DNA of 64,000 nt, taken from Nectonema munidae (lineage: Eukaryota; Nematomorpha; Nectonematoida; Nectonematidae). Of this stretch, positions 57,601-62,318 are shown one piece after another. Each line of letters opens with the position of its first letter. The stretch's first letter is position 1. Location of the stretch: contig JAUIRK010000706.1 in the NCBI GenBank assembly GCA_030549495.1, positions 246,999-310,998 on the forward strand, written 5' to 3'. The notes beneath the pieces were generated by a model. It was not told where the DNA came from. It worked only from the letters and a program-made list of their open reading frames with translations, and did no database searches. Position numbers and translations under genes: made by a program.

Positions 57601-58773
57601 ATTAGACATATTAATTAATACATTTTTGCTAGATGTCCAGTGTATTTAATGGGATGTTTCCTTATATTAATGGATATTTTTATAAAAATGGGGTGACCAT
57701 GGAGTAAAAATGCTTGCATTTATTTAATAAGTTACATATCACTATGATATTATAAAAATGGGGAGGCAACGGGTTCAAAGTCATTGTGATTAGAATATTC
57801 ATTTACATATTTTAACAATATTCCTACATTTTGATGTGATTTATTTGATACTTTTCTATAATTGCTCCATGTTTGCTTTGAAATAATAAAATTTGGAAAA
57901 CAACTTAGTAAAAATTTATGTGTTTTTGCTATACCGGTACAAAAAGAATAAAATTATATTTTCTAATCAAACCCTGTGAAGAATAAGGGATTGTTAGGCT
58001 TAGTTAATCTCATTTTAAAATATATTTGCAAAAAGATGAGAGATTTTTAGGCTTTGTAAATTTAAAAATGTATTTTCAAAAACTGATTTTGTTTCTTTGG
58101 CATTTGGTAAAACAAAAAAACTTTATTTGAATATGTTAAATTTATAATTTATTGCAAGTAATGCCGGAGCTAACAAAATTAAAAATTTCAATATTTGAAA
58201 ATATATTAATTTTTGGCTGTTAGTCCTAGCATATCAAGTTGCGAAAGGTCTTTTTTAAGTTTTAAAACAAAACCTATCCTTATAAGTCTATTCAATGCTA
58301 AATGAACTCAATTAAACTAAACACAACAAATTTTCCATTCATGCACAAAAGCATCTCAAAAATTGATTGCGATGAAATTTTTAAGATTTTTCTAAATTTA
58401 ATCAAAGATTACAAATGAATTATATTCTAATATCTATAAATAAATAGTTTTTATATTTAACTATATGTACTAATATCTATTTCTTCACTAATATTAAATT
58501 GCCACGCCCCACGTATAAACAAAAAAATTTCTAACTACACTGTGTAGTGACAATCTGGCGCCCAGTTAAATAGAAAAATGTAAACTTTCTATAATAAAAA
58601 AATTTTAAGCAAAAATAAAAATGAATATGTTCGTAAATTAGTGGTTTAAAAGCCCATTCAGGAATTTTAATACATTTACTCACATCCAAATACAGTTTAC
58701 CCCAAAGTCATACACTAAAATACACATAATATAATTATAAACGAAGATTTTAGAAATTTACCTCTTTTTTCAT
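27556..58773 (-). CDS. BBS4: BBS4-like TPR gene, twelve exons plus probable first exon
   Basis: BBS4 is a tetratricopeptide subunit of the BBSome, the coat that moves membrane proteins in and out of cilia. Minus-strand exons: 58773-58762 (probable start), 56513-56372, 54338-54227, 52923-52857, 51387-51334, 49914-49866, 49689-49562, 40557-40503, 37374-37153, 37101-36933, 31591-31519, 29740-29605 and 27609-27556. Phases agree at every junction except 49.87/49.69 kb. The protein is a run of 34-residue TPR units. Its N-terminal Asn-Trp-Leu (SENNWLLM), the PF..K.L.NL..S block and the C-terminal NLIIINYCIFLL block fall where BBS4 has NWL, PFDWKILYNLG and [12 protein letters not shown]. BBS4 is the best fit, but another TPR protein is not excluded without a search. 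Introns make up most of the gene and are packed with transposons. Confidence 0.78.
28447..28599 (-). other. Coding-like segment of unknown origin in a BBS4 intron
   Basis: The minus strand reads KEYYTLLNIHVKTLNDIQNM, LHVLVASQIDPLTAFLKIFK, AKAPKSKFEG, bounded by AAAAG and GTAGAG. Including it would break the BBS4 phase, so I leave it out of that gene. It may be an exon of another gene or a fossil of a capsid-type gene from LTR-retrotransposon kin; neither is shown. Confidence 0.3.
29605..29740 (-). CDS. BBS4: BBS4 exon (last TPR)
   Basis: 136 bases, phase 2 in, phase 0 out. Encodes MDNLIIINYCIFLLKTKQKE, then KFTDVFKKFKEQIEKM. Compares with BBS4 '[21 protein letters not shown]...YQEMEKKV'. Donor GTATAT. 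Confidence 0.8.
30475..30533 (-). other. Exon-like segment, not used
   Basis: Flanked by TTTAG and GTAAGT, open in one frame (CQNLPKNFQEFNYHLTN). Its phases do not fit between the BBS4 exons at 31.5 and 29.7 kb, which join perfectly without it. Probably chance, possibly an alternative exon. Confidence 0.2.
30698..30775 (-). repeat. tRNA-like SINE head
   Basis: Minus strand: GGTATAAAGGGCAATCGA followed about 45 bases on by the B box GGTTCGATTCT and CATCCCCCC. The arms do not fold into a clean cloverleaf, so a decayed tRNA-derived SINE is more likely than a gene. Confidence 0.35.
31519..31591 (-). CDS. BBS4: BBS4 exon (TPR helix pair)
   Basis: 73 bases, entered in phase 1 and left in phase 2. 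Reads VLFHLKKYKSAEASFEKAIS, a textbook TPR helix pair with Ala at the conserved small positions. It joins FYFA upstream and KMDNL downstream without breaking frame. Confidence 0.8.
32380..32887 (+). pseudogene. piggyBac-type transposase C-terminal relic
   Basis: In two frames the plus strand gives RKAKRWKVALKKKVEVSISN (SIFLYNKN), then FVDFTREVIMETLQKNPSKR, then a cysteine-rich tail LCGVCKSQTYYF / CSK / DVILYTSCFKELHEEY. The order (basic helix, S/A-N..LY, then C..C, C..C and C....H) is that of the piggyBac C terminus. Several stops and one frame change break it; one cysteine of the tail reads as a stop. Confidence 0.5.
33607..34051. mobile_element. Foldback element with subrepeat arms (445 bp)
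   Basis: The left arm (33607-33775) is a row of about 15-base words of the type GACATTTGGCCGAA; the right arm (about 33955-34051) is the same word inverted (TTCGGTCAAATGTCTG). Flanks GTCTGCATT (33598-33606) and GTCTGCACT (34052-34060) agree at 8 of 9. The centre is plain AT-rich DNA. No protein is encoded. Confidence 0.8.
34567..36075 (-). mobile_element. LINE, 5'-truncated, reverse transcriptase present
   Basis: Reverse transcriptase of a non-LTR element. Motifs in order: NYRPISVINIIFKVLESIIK, QHGFLPKKSTITNLIEF, YLDFQKAFDTVPHERLLLKL, GIPQGSVLGPVFFYMFI, IKIYADDIKLF and GLIVDSK. The open part is 36020-34917. Beyond it the same frame continues with two stops and one shift in an A-run to SRYLIQRAYNHWNGLPNEVV and LDEFWKDKRF, then a (TTATG)n tail at 34567-34601. 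The endonuclease and ORF1 are missing. Inserted in a BBS4 intron. Confidence 0.9.
36325..36440 (+). repeat. Fragment of the 23.1-kb MITE family
   Basis: CAGGGTCGTCGATAAGGAGT, ATTTATTTTGAGCC, AATAGATAAATGTATAC in the same order as in 23122-23266. Only one end is clear. Confidence 0.5.
36701..36954 (+). other. Plus-strand open segment in a BBS4 intron
   Basis: Open for about 84 codons (SVEAKLRFDEIEGLKRMKIK, CIKADPALVVITARVV), with a GTAAGT inside at about 36870. No ATG at the start, family unknown. It overlaps the BBS4 exon at 36933 by about 20 bases. It may be chance or an exon of an antisense gene. Confidence 0.2.
36933..37101 (-). CDS. BBS4: BBS4 exon (TPR core)
   Basis: 169 bases, acceptor CTCTTTAG, donor GTAAGT. 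Encodes ANVHFYKSYTLQPFNQKTLE, NLCLSYVLMQKWSTAYAHIS and a tail ending FYFA. The PF..K.L.NL motif and spacing match the BBS4 core. This and the next exon are more GC-rich than the surroundings. Confidence 0.85.
37153..37374 (-). CDS. BBS4: BBS4 exon (TPR core)
   Basis: 222 bases, 74 codons, phase 0 at both ends, donor GTAAGC. Contains FISDALAYVYKAQEIDTYDL, KALSVCKKLESVHTNSYH and LHTNIASCLLSMSNEAA. Two TPR units follow without gaps the spacing of BBS4 from LGLLY to NNIG. A 120-codon plus-strand frame (36886-37248) over both core exons is a shadow. Confidence 0.85.
37375..38277. other. BBS4 intron, unclassified short words
   Basis: A stretch at 37400-37800 repeats GCGGATG / GCGGATATC words (at least eight), suggesting a degenerate mobile or tandem repeat. 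No gene. Confidence 0.4.
38278..40297 (+). mobile_element. pogo/Tigger element, internally deleted (2020 bp)
   Basis: Ends CAGTAAAAATCGGATATATC and, reversed, CAGTAAAATTCGGATATATC, flanked by TA on both sides (38276-38277 and 40298-40299), the IS630-Tc1-mariner target. The inside carries a pogo-type transposase with the middle removed. Confidence 0.9.
38759..39681 (+). pseudogene. pogo/Tigger transposase, catalytic core deleted
   Basis: The open 5' part is a CENP-B-type DNA-binding domain: KRKWQTKILKEKYEIIKIYE, FSMKPQTLSDLIQNRHKIKE, then KRVRSNTFDDVDAVLILCFR and IDKSMLIQKAKQ. After about 39150 the sequence jumps to the C-terminal end (MDAGIIQNVKFHYRKIL, LHNSLFTLKSAWSMVKQK, MHDYINIDTDVDDVIATLND). 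Most of the DDE domain is missing, so the element cannot be autonomous. Stops break the 3' half. Confidence 0.8.
40503..40557 (-). CDS. BBS4: BBS4 exon (TPR helix A)
   Basis: 55 bases between TTTTTTCAG and GTAAGT, phase 2 in, phase 0 out. Encodes FYPNDIDIYLCLGSALYE, equivalent to BBS4 'SPENTELLTTLGLLYLQLG'. Confidence 0.8.
42160..42365 (+). repeat. Tandem array of ACTAACAATATTCTAACTAT words (left part)
   Basis: At least six units of 25-40 bases. It continues at 44658-44830 after the hAT insertion. Core of the foldback element. Confidence 0.85.
42366..44649 (+). mobile_element. hAT element (2284 bp), ZMYM/DUF4371 type
   Basis: Ends CAGGCCCGGATTAA and, reversed, CAGGGCCAGATTAA, with GGGCCCCGC blocks just inside each end. 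Flanks ACTCAAAG and ACTCGAAT agree at 6 of 8. Carries one transposase gene with lesions. Confidence 0.85.
42742..44341 (+). pseudogene. hAT transposase (zinc-finger MYM-1-like)
   Basis: Cut-and-paste transposase of the hAT group whose relatives are annotated as zinc finger MYM-type 1-like. Seen: YLGILELLAKFDPFLAQHIN, KYFSVSVDSTPDITHVDQLT, DCRGQSYDNASNMSGRYNGM, VPCASHSL, ARGLATYMNRLESGILSIFW, and a C-terminal dimerisation region SNCSGERSFSKLKLIKNHLR. The N-terminal zinc finger is absent. After CASHSL roughly 70 residues of the family are missing and the frame resumes at GYNEINAVLEEIAD. One extra base in an A-run near 43562 shifts the frame; reading continues to 44341. Otherwise little decayed, so a fairly young copy. 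Confidence 0.9.
44658..44876 (+). repeat. Tandem array (right part) of the foldback core
   Basis: Continues the ACTAACAATATTCTAACTAT units with scattered ACTAACACTAAC words. It ends in TTATTTGATCAAATGTCCG, the start of the right arm, where the LINE is inserted. Confidence 0.8.
45132..47988 (-). pseudogene. LINE ORF2: endonuclease and reverse transcriptase
   Basis: The endonuclease starts with FNIISLNVQSLRAKYIEL and CLQESWL, continues FELVSEYFCVELYV, THIVLGDFNFNLL and ends at NISDHYPICYL. The linker and reverse transcriptase follow (IPVYKKGDKSNVGNYRPISI, SQAFNSIPHCLLLSKLNLYG, SGVPQGTILAPLFFNIFMND, VIMYVDDITLLFS, LLGLIISNDLTWHRHVTHVT). There is no RNase H. The catalytic YVDD is intact, but about six frame changes or stops cut the ORF into pieces at 47587-47988, 47203-47647, 46334-47215, 45894-46223, 45550-45897 and 45132-45548. 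Confidence 0.9.
47975..48400 (-). pseudogene. LINE ORF1 (nucleic-acid-binding), 3' half
   Basis: Contains YPSRVLPYFSHRQCSNC and CLIGHTASKCKKFKC, a CCHC knuckle of the type following the PRE domain in Jockey-like ORF1. Further cysteine sets follow: CRYCSGEHNGNSC and CCNCVRDKCAETNHSALSRN. The 5' half is missing. One frame change near 48170. Confidence 0.8.
48410..48560. repeat. Right arm of the composite foldback element
   Basis: About ten words: TTCGGTCAAATGTCCG, TTTGGTGAAATGTCGG, TTCGGCCAAATGTACG, TCGGCTAAATGTCC and so on, ending GCAAAATGCCCGAACAC. Spacing is 14-16 bases. Confidence 0.85.
48693..48787. mobile_element. hAT MITE (95 bp) related to the 20.4-kb hAT
   Basis: Begins AGGGTTGGATCAAATA and ends, reversed, CAGGATTGAATCAAATACAA, the same tips as 20386-21615. 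Flanks TATATTTT / TATTTTTC agree at 6 of 8. Confidence 0.65.
48978..49310 (-). mobile_element. LINE 3' fragment with (TTATG)n tail
   Basis: Minus strand: CKKSYLRRFFSQRMINGWNS, LPDYIVNAPTLYTFKNRLDI, YWKDRIF, then a 3' UTR and TTATG repeats (48979-48993). The 5' break abuts the 24-base palindrome at 49311-49334. Confidence 0.8.
49562..49689 (-). CDS. BBS4: BBS4 exon with a phase problem
   Basis: 128 bases, donor GTAAGT, ending in phase 2 so that it joins the 40.5 kb exon perfectly. The 3' part reads SEIPLLQLTSLLKQDKNAS then TLIKLYKKILL, a TPR. Read in phase with the previous exon, the first part is SNVLAKEVFANHSI and then a stop. The two halves are open in different frames, so a one-base indel (sequence error or real lesion) is suspected around 49650. 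Confidence 0.65.
49866..49914 (-). CDS. BBS4: BBS4 small exon
   Basis: 49 bases, acceptor TTCCAATAG, donor GTATCA. Encodes WQLYIESMKSEKTEYK, which fits BBS4 'AQDQLHNALNLNRHDL' in length and helix pattern. Its outgoing phase (1) clashes with the next exon. Confidence 0.55.
50162..50301. mobile_element. Foldback-like MITE with ATAATGTCGA words (140 bp)
   Basis: The left part CAACATAATGTCGAGGAACG and the right part, reversed, ACGGACACAATGTCGACATC are imperfect inverted copies; outer ends GGCAATATACC and GGCAAAATGCC agree. Built from short words like the GACATTTGGCCGAA elements but with a different word. Confidence 0.6.
51334..51387 (-). CDS. BBS4: BBS4 small exon (TPR helix A)
   Basis: 54 bases, phase 0 at both ends. 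Encodes MIQYLLGKCYKKLNDNNK, matching BBS4 'ISHNLGVCYIYLKQFNKA'. The Met is internal, not an initiator. Confidence 0.75.
51495..51530 (+). mobile_element. Orphan hAT-like tip
   Basis: CAGGGGCGCGTAGTCGG resembles the right tip of the MITE at 27012-27184. No opposite end found before the next exon. Confidence 0.3.
52040..52130 (+). repeat. Short-word array CCTAGTACCAAATT type
   Basis: Words AAATTATCCTAGTAAC, TATCCTAGTACC, AAATTCTCTGGGAC, AAATAGTCCAGGAGG, AAATTGTTCAGTACC follow at 14-17 base spacing. A third word-built family in this window. Confidence 0.5.
52156..52251. mobile_element. piggyBac MITE (96 bp)
   Basis: TTAA at 52152-52155 and 52252-52255. Ends CCCTTTGAGGACCA and, reversed, CCCTTTGAAGACCA (13 of 14). 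The perfect palindrome GGGACACCGGTGTCCC lies inside near the left end. TTAA targets and CCC tips are the piggyBac signature. Confidence 0.85.
52857..52923 (-). CDS. BBS4: BBS4 small exon (TPR helix B)
   Basis: 67 bases, phase 2 in and phase 0 out. Encodes YLIGEYKKAIKNLTNFEASN and NW. Equivalent to BBS4 '[23 protein letters not shown]'. Confidence 0.78.
52924..54226. other. BBS4 intron
   Basis: AT-rich. It contains the inverted copy of the 23.1-kb MITE family at 53930-54090 (ACTCCAAGTACAGGAAAGGG). The ORF at 53220-53435 has no support. Confidence 0.4.
54227..54338 (-). CDS. BBS4: BBS4 exon (first TPR)
   Basis: 112 bases, entered by G|GT (phase 1), left in phase 2. Encodes LKYLEDGDALLAIQNFEMAK, NLNRKEVHYVYLISKA. 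Compares with BBS4 '[24 protein letters not shown]...KQVARSLF'. Acceptor TTCCAATTAG. Confidence 0.8.
54778..55189. mobile_element. hAT element 1 of a side-by-side pair (412 bp)
   Basis: Flanks CTCTACAA (54770-54777) and CTCTACAC (55190-55197). Ends CAGAGGGGAGAACCTG and, reversed, CATAGATTGGGAACCTT. Non-coding. Confidence 0.75.
55198..55929 (-). mobile_element. hAT element 2 of the pair (732 bp), ZBED5-like
   Basis: Exact duplications CTCTACAC at 55190-55197 and 55930-55937. Ends CAGCGGTTCTTAACC and, reversed, CAGCGGTTCTTAGCCC, with the dyad GGGTCGCGACCC near the right end. The minus strand keeps the transposase C terminus (TGFSTLIAVKNKYRNRLSP, a stop, then HDMRCCLSTIKQRFEELSRK). The rest was deleted. 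Confidence 0.9.
56002..56228 (+). mobile_element. tRNA-derived SINE
   Basis: A-box-like GGTTGCGTAGTGGTTAAAC near 56011, B box GAGTTCGATTTCC at 56057-56069, then a body with CTCGGGTTAACGTCAGGAAG and GCATTCGGTCGAGAAA, a 3' module shared by many arthropod SINEs. It lies about 150 bases from the BBS4 N-terminal exon. Confidence 0.7.
56372..56513 (-). CDS. BBS4: BBS4 N-terminal exon
   Basis: 142 bases from acceptor TTTTGACAG to donor GTACAA. Encodes EILFQAYSENNWLLMTCYVT and onward to HYQFWEMEYYVT. The Asn-Trp-Leu and the following helix match the N-terminal '[20 protein letters not shown]' of BBS4. Confidence 0.8.
56765..56956 (+). other. Intron ORF, not supported
   Basis: 63 codons of low-complexity sequence. 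The surrounding 56515-57150 holds nothing recognised. Confidence 0.2.
57154..57290 (+). mobile_element. Single arm of a foldback element
   Basis: AGTACCCGGACATTTAGCC followed by decayed words (GGCGAATGGACATTTAACC, CACGGACATTTTTG). The partner arm was not found, so no target duplication can be tested. Confidence 0.65.
57291..58761. other. BBS4 first intron, nothing recognised
   Basis: AT-rich with no splice-bounded coding segment. Confidence 0.4.
58762..58773 (-). CDS. BBS4: Probable first coding exon of BBS4 (MKKE)
   Basis: ATG AAA AAA GAG followed by donor GTAAAT, phase 0, giving M-K-K-E joined to EILFQAY. It is the first ATG with a fitting donor upstream of the N-terminal exon. Four codons carry no family signal, so this rests on phase and position. 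Confidence 0.35.
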
Positions 58774-59809
58774 TGTAAAATATTTAATGTATAAGCAGTA
58801 ATTATAAATCCATTCACAATATCGATTATTTCTTTGATCAATATAATCTTTGTCGACTCGGCGTGATTAATTTACTGGTATTATATTCTTTAGCGTGGAA
58901 TAGGTAATGCACAATATTTTCTCTACAAATTATTTAACATAAATAGTTGCAAGTACATGACCAATCAATTCTACAATACGATAGAAAATAAATCGATTTA
59001 TTTATACCAGTGATTAACAACCTAGAGATTGCGATCCGAACTGAGGTAAGGCAGATGATATTTGGTAATTAGACATAAAACTACCTTGGAATCAAGAATA
59101 TGTCAGTATCATCTAAAGGTGACGGTGGGATTAAATATGACTAACATTTTTGAATTTGAATAAACACCAAAGTGTCATCATAAAATAAAGTGATTAAAAT
59201 ATAAAAGCTCATTTTTAGTAATTCTGCATCAGGTAGAAAAACCAAATGTTCACTAATATCAAGCCATTTGGAATTTCTTTTATTTTTTATATTAAGAGAT
59301 GAATATAAACCTAAAAAACATCAACGCAATTAAAATGTCCTCAATTATGACATAAGTGCTTTTACTATGCTTAAACTAACTAAAAGCAACTTCCTTTGCA
59401 TGCTAAATTTATCCTGTTAATAAAATCTTTTATATGTTCCAAAAAAATTTAAAAAACTAGAGAGTATAAAACTAAAAAGAAAATATAAGTCATTTTGTAA
59501 AAAAGTGAAATTTTATTTAATAGTTTAAAAACTACTTTTTATGAAAAAAATTTTGATATTTAAAGTAATAAAGAAAATTGATAAAATATGAATAGTTTGA
59601 TTAAACGACGAAAAAATAAGGACCTTGTTTAACATGAGGGTAAAATTATTGGAGATAATTTATCCTTTCCTAATAAATACTTTGTTTGACTATCTTGACA
59701 ATAAAGATGAAACTTTAGTTATTTTTATCGAAAGCTTTTGAGTCCATTCCTCATCGGAAACTATTATTATCAAACCTTAAAAATTTTGGTTTTGATTCCT
59801 CCAATATCT

Positions 59810-60560
59810 AATAAAATATACCTTCAAATTTTACATGAAATATATTTTTTATATCAAATCGGGCATGCTGATTTCATTTTTGGACTTATTTTTGGAATTT
59901 AGAAATTAAAAATACCTATAAGTGTGTAGCAAACTTGCGGTTTACTTCTAAAACCTGTCTCTGAAAACATTCATTCAAATTTTACATGGAATATACACAT
60001 TATTATAACAAATCAACAATCGCAATTTCATTTATTTAGAATTTGAAAATGCTAATCAATGTGAAACAAATTTGCGGTTTATTTCTAAAATCTGTCTTTG
60101 AGAACACTGATTCAAATTTTACATAAAATATACACATTTTCATATCAAATCAACAATGCCTATTTCATTTATATATTATTTTGCATTTGGATTTCAAAAT
60201 ACTTATAAGTGTGAAACAAAGTTGCGGTTTATTTCTAAAATCTGTCTTCGAGAACATTCATTCAAATTTTACATGAAATAAACGCATTTTCATAATAAAT
60301 CAACAACGTCAATTTTATTTATAGATTGTATTTGCATTTAAATTCAAAATTACCTATAAGTGTAAAATAAAATTGTCGTTCACTTCTAAAAATTTTCCCC
60401 AAAAATAAAATTTGCGGTTTACATCTAAAATCTGACTACGATAACATTCATTCAAATTTTACATAGAATACAAACATTTTTATAACAAATCAACAATGCC
60501 AATTCCAATTATAGATTATTTTTGGATTTAGAATGTGAAAATACTTCTAAGCGTGAATCA
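59810..60560 (+). repeat. Degenerate satellite, about five units of 140-150 bp
   Basis: TTCAAATTTTACAT recurs at about 59823, 59973, 60111, 60261 and 60451. Each unit then gives AAATCAACAATGCC-like, TTTCATTTATAGATTATTTT-like and TTGCGGTTTATTTCTAAAAT-like words. Units differ by 10-25 percent by eye. A second locus lies at 2330-2640. Confidence 0.85.
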
Positions 60561-60905
60561 AATTTGTAAATCAGGTGTTTTACACATATGTACGCATTTT
60601 CAAGTAGGCTGAATCCAACAGTGATGTTTATTTTTAATAAAAATTAATCATACCTGTTAAAAAATGATTGACATATGACTCTTCAACTGAAATAAAAGGC
60701 TTCATGATTAAATAGTTATATGTAGCTTATATGTAATATATTTTGTCACAGAACAAATAGAATTATAAATAGGGAAACAAAATTGCATAAAAAGAAAATA
60801 TAACTGAAAATGATATAGAAATAAAAACGGGATTTTATACCGAATTCAATGAGGTGATTTTTTTTAATAAAATTAATTAAATACAAAACAACGACTCTGT
60901 AGAGC

Positions 60906-60960
60906 AGTGGTTCCCAACCGGGGGTCCATGGACCCCTAGGGATCCATGGAAATTCTACTT
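60906..60960 (+). mobile_element. Truncated hAT tip
   Basis: CAGTGGTTCCCAACCGGGGG and the palindrome GGTCCATGGACC. The flank CTGTAGAG is the reverse complement of CTCTACAG. The right end is missing. Confidence 0.55.
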
Positions 60961-61044
60961 ATGCTTAATCTCCTTTAATATACTTCTATTTTCCAAATCA
61001 ATATATATATATATATCTCATAACCTGCACGGTTGAACGCGGGT

Positions 61045-61410
61045 AGACAACTTGCGTGTTATCTCCAACCCGTATATTACGATGATTCTTCTCCAACCTG
61101 TATTCTACGATGATTCATCTCCAAACTATATACTACAATGATTCATCTCCAACCTGTATACTACGATGATTCATCTCCAACCTGTATACTACGATGATTC
61201 ATCTTCAACCTGTATACTACGATGGTTTCTATTCTATGTACAAATAACTAGGGAGACAATGTTCAACTTTCTGTTCACATTCTGCTAGATGTAAGATTTG
61301 ATATACGCTACATAAGTTATTACCTATATACAATATACATATTATACCTGTATACTACGATGGTTCATCTCCAACCTGTATACCGCGATAATTCATCTCC
61401 AACCTATCAG
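61045..61410 (+). repeat. 28-bp tandem array
   Basis: About eight units of TCTCCAACCTGTATACTACG ATGATTCA, in two blocks (61045-61225, 61345-61405) split by a diverged piece of the next repeat. Confidence 0.85.
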
Positions 61411-61510
61411 TTCATATTTTGCTAGATGTAAGATTTGATATACCTTATTCGGGTAGAGGATGTTAGATAAGTTATTAATTTTTTCACGATATTAAATAAT
61501 ATATTTTATC

Positions 61511-61832
61511 AAATAATCAAAATAAAATTCTGTAATCAAAGAATCGAAAAATATTCTTTAAAAAATCAAAAAATATCAAACTTTCTGTTCATATTTTGCT
61601 ACCTCATACGATGTTACAAAAGTTATTACCTATACTTTGCAATTTGCACGATTTTAAATATTATATTTGTCAAATAATCAAAATAAAATTCTGTAATCAA
61701 AGAATCGAAAAATATTCTTTAAAAAATCAAAAAATATCAAACTTTCTGTTCATATTTTGCTACCTCATACGATGTTACAAAAGTTATTACCTATACTTTG
61801 CAATTTGCACGATTTTAAATATTATATTTGTC
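61511..61832 (+). repeat. Perfect 161-bp tandem duplication
   Basis: Copies 61511-61671 and 61672-61832 look identical base for base. Diverged older copies lie at 61250-61510. The 80-codon ORF at 61596-61838 reads across the duplication and is an artefact of it. Confidence 0.9.
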
Positions 61833-61892
61833 GAATAATCAAAGAATCAATCAAAAAATATTTATTCTTTTTAAATATATCGTTGGCTCCCC

Positions 61893-61978
61893 TTACTTTT
61901 TGTTTCGTATGTGCATAATTTGATAAAAATTAATTATTAAAGACTAGGTTTATCTTTCTATTCTAAAAGTAAGGGGGG
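61893..61978. repeat. Short inverted repeat CCCCTTACTTTT / AAAAGTAAGGGG
   Basis: 12-base arms about 60 bases apart, upstream of the hAT gene. It could be a hairpin or the tip of a small element. No target duplication found. Confidence 0.4.
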
Positions 61979-62318
61979 TTTTCACATTATCTTAAAATTA
62001 AATTCTAAATTCTATATGTTTTCAACTACTAACTTAGAAAAAACTTAAAATTTAAAAAATTATAATATTTTACGTAAAAGCTTTTCAAGCTCTTCAAATT
62101 TCTGTAAAAAAATATTTCTGATAAGCAGTGCAAAACTTATACTTTCTGACCAAAATTTTTTTGAATACTTGTTTTGATTATATATAATGATTTTTTTGAC
62201 ACATTAATTTTTTTCTTCTCTTTTTTTTTTGTTTTTTGAAATGTTTTTTTCAATCTAATTAAATATGGAGTAAATTTTAATTCTTTCACCATTTTGATAA
62301 ACAATTTCTTATAAAAAG

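Noticed and set aside
61596-61838. 80-codon ORF with internal repetition
   Set aside because: The protein repeat is simply the 161-bp DNA duplication translated.
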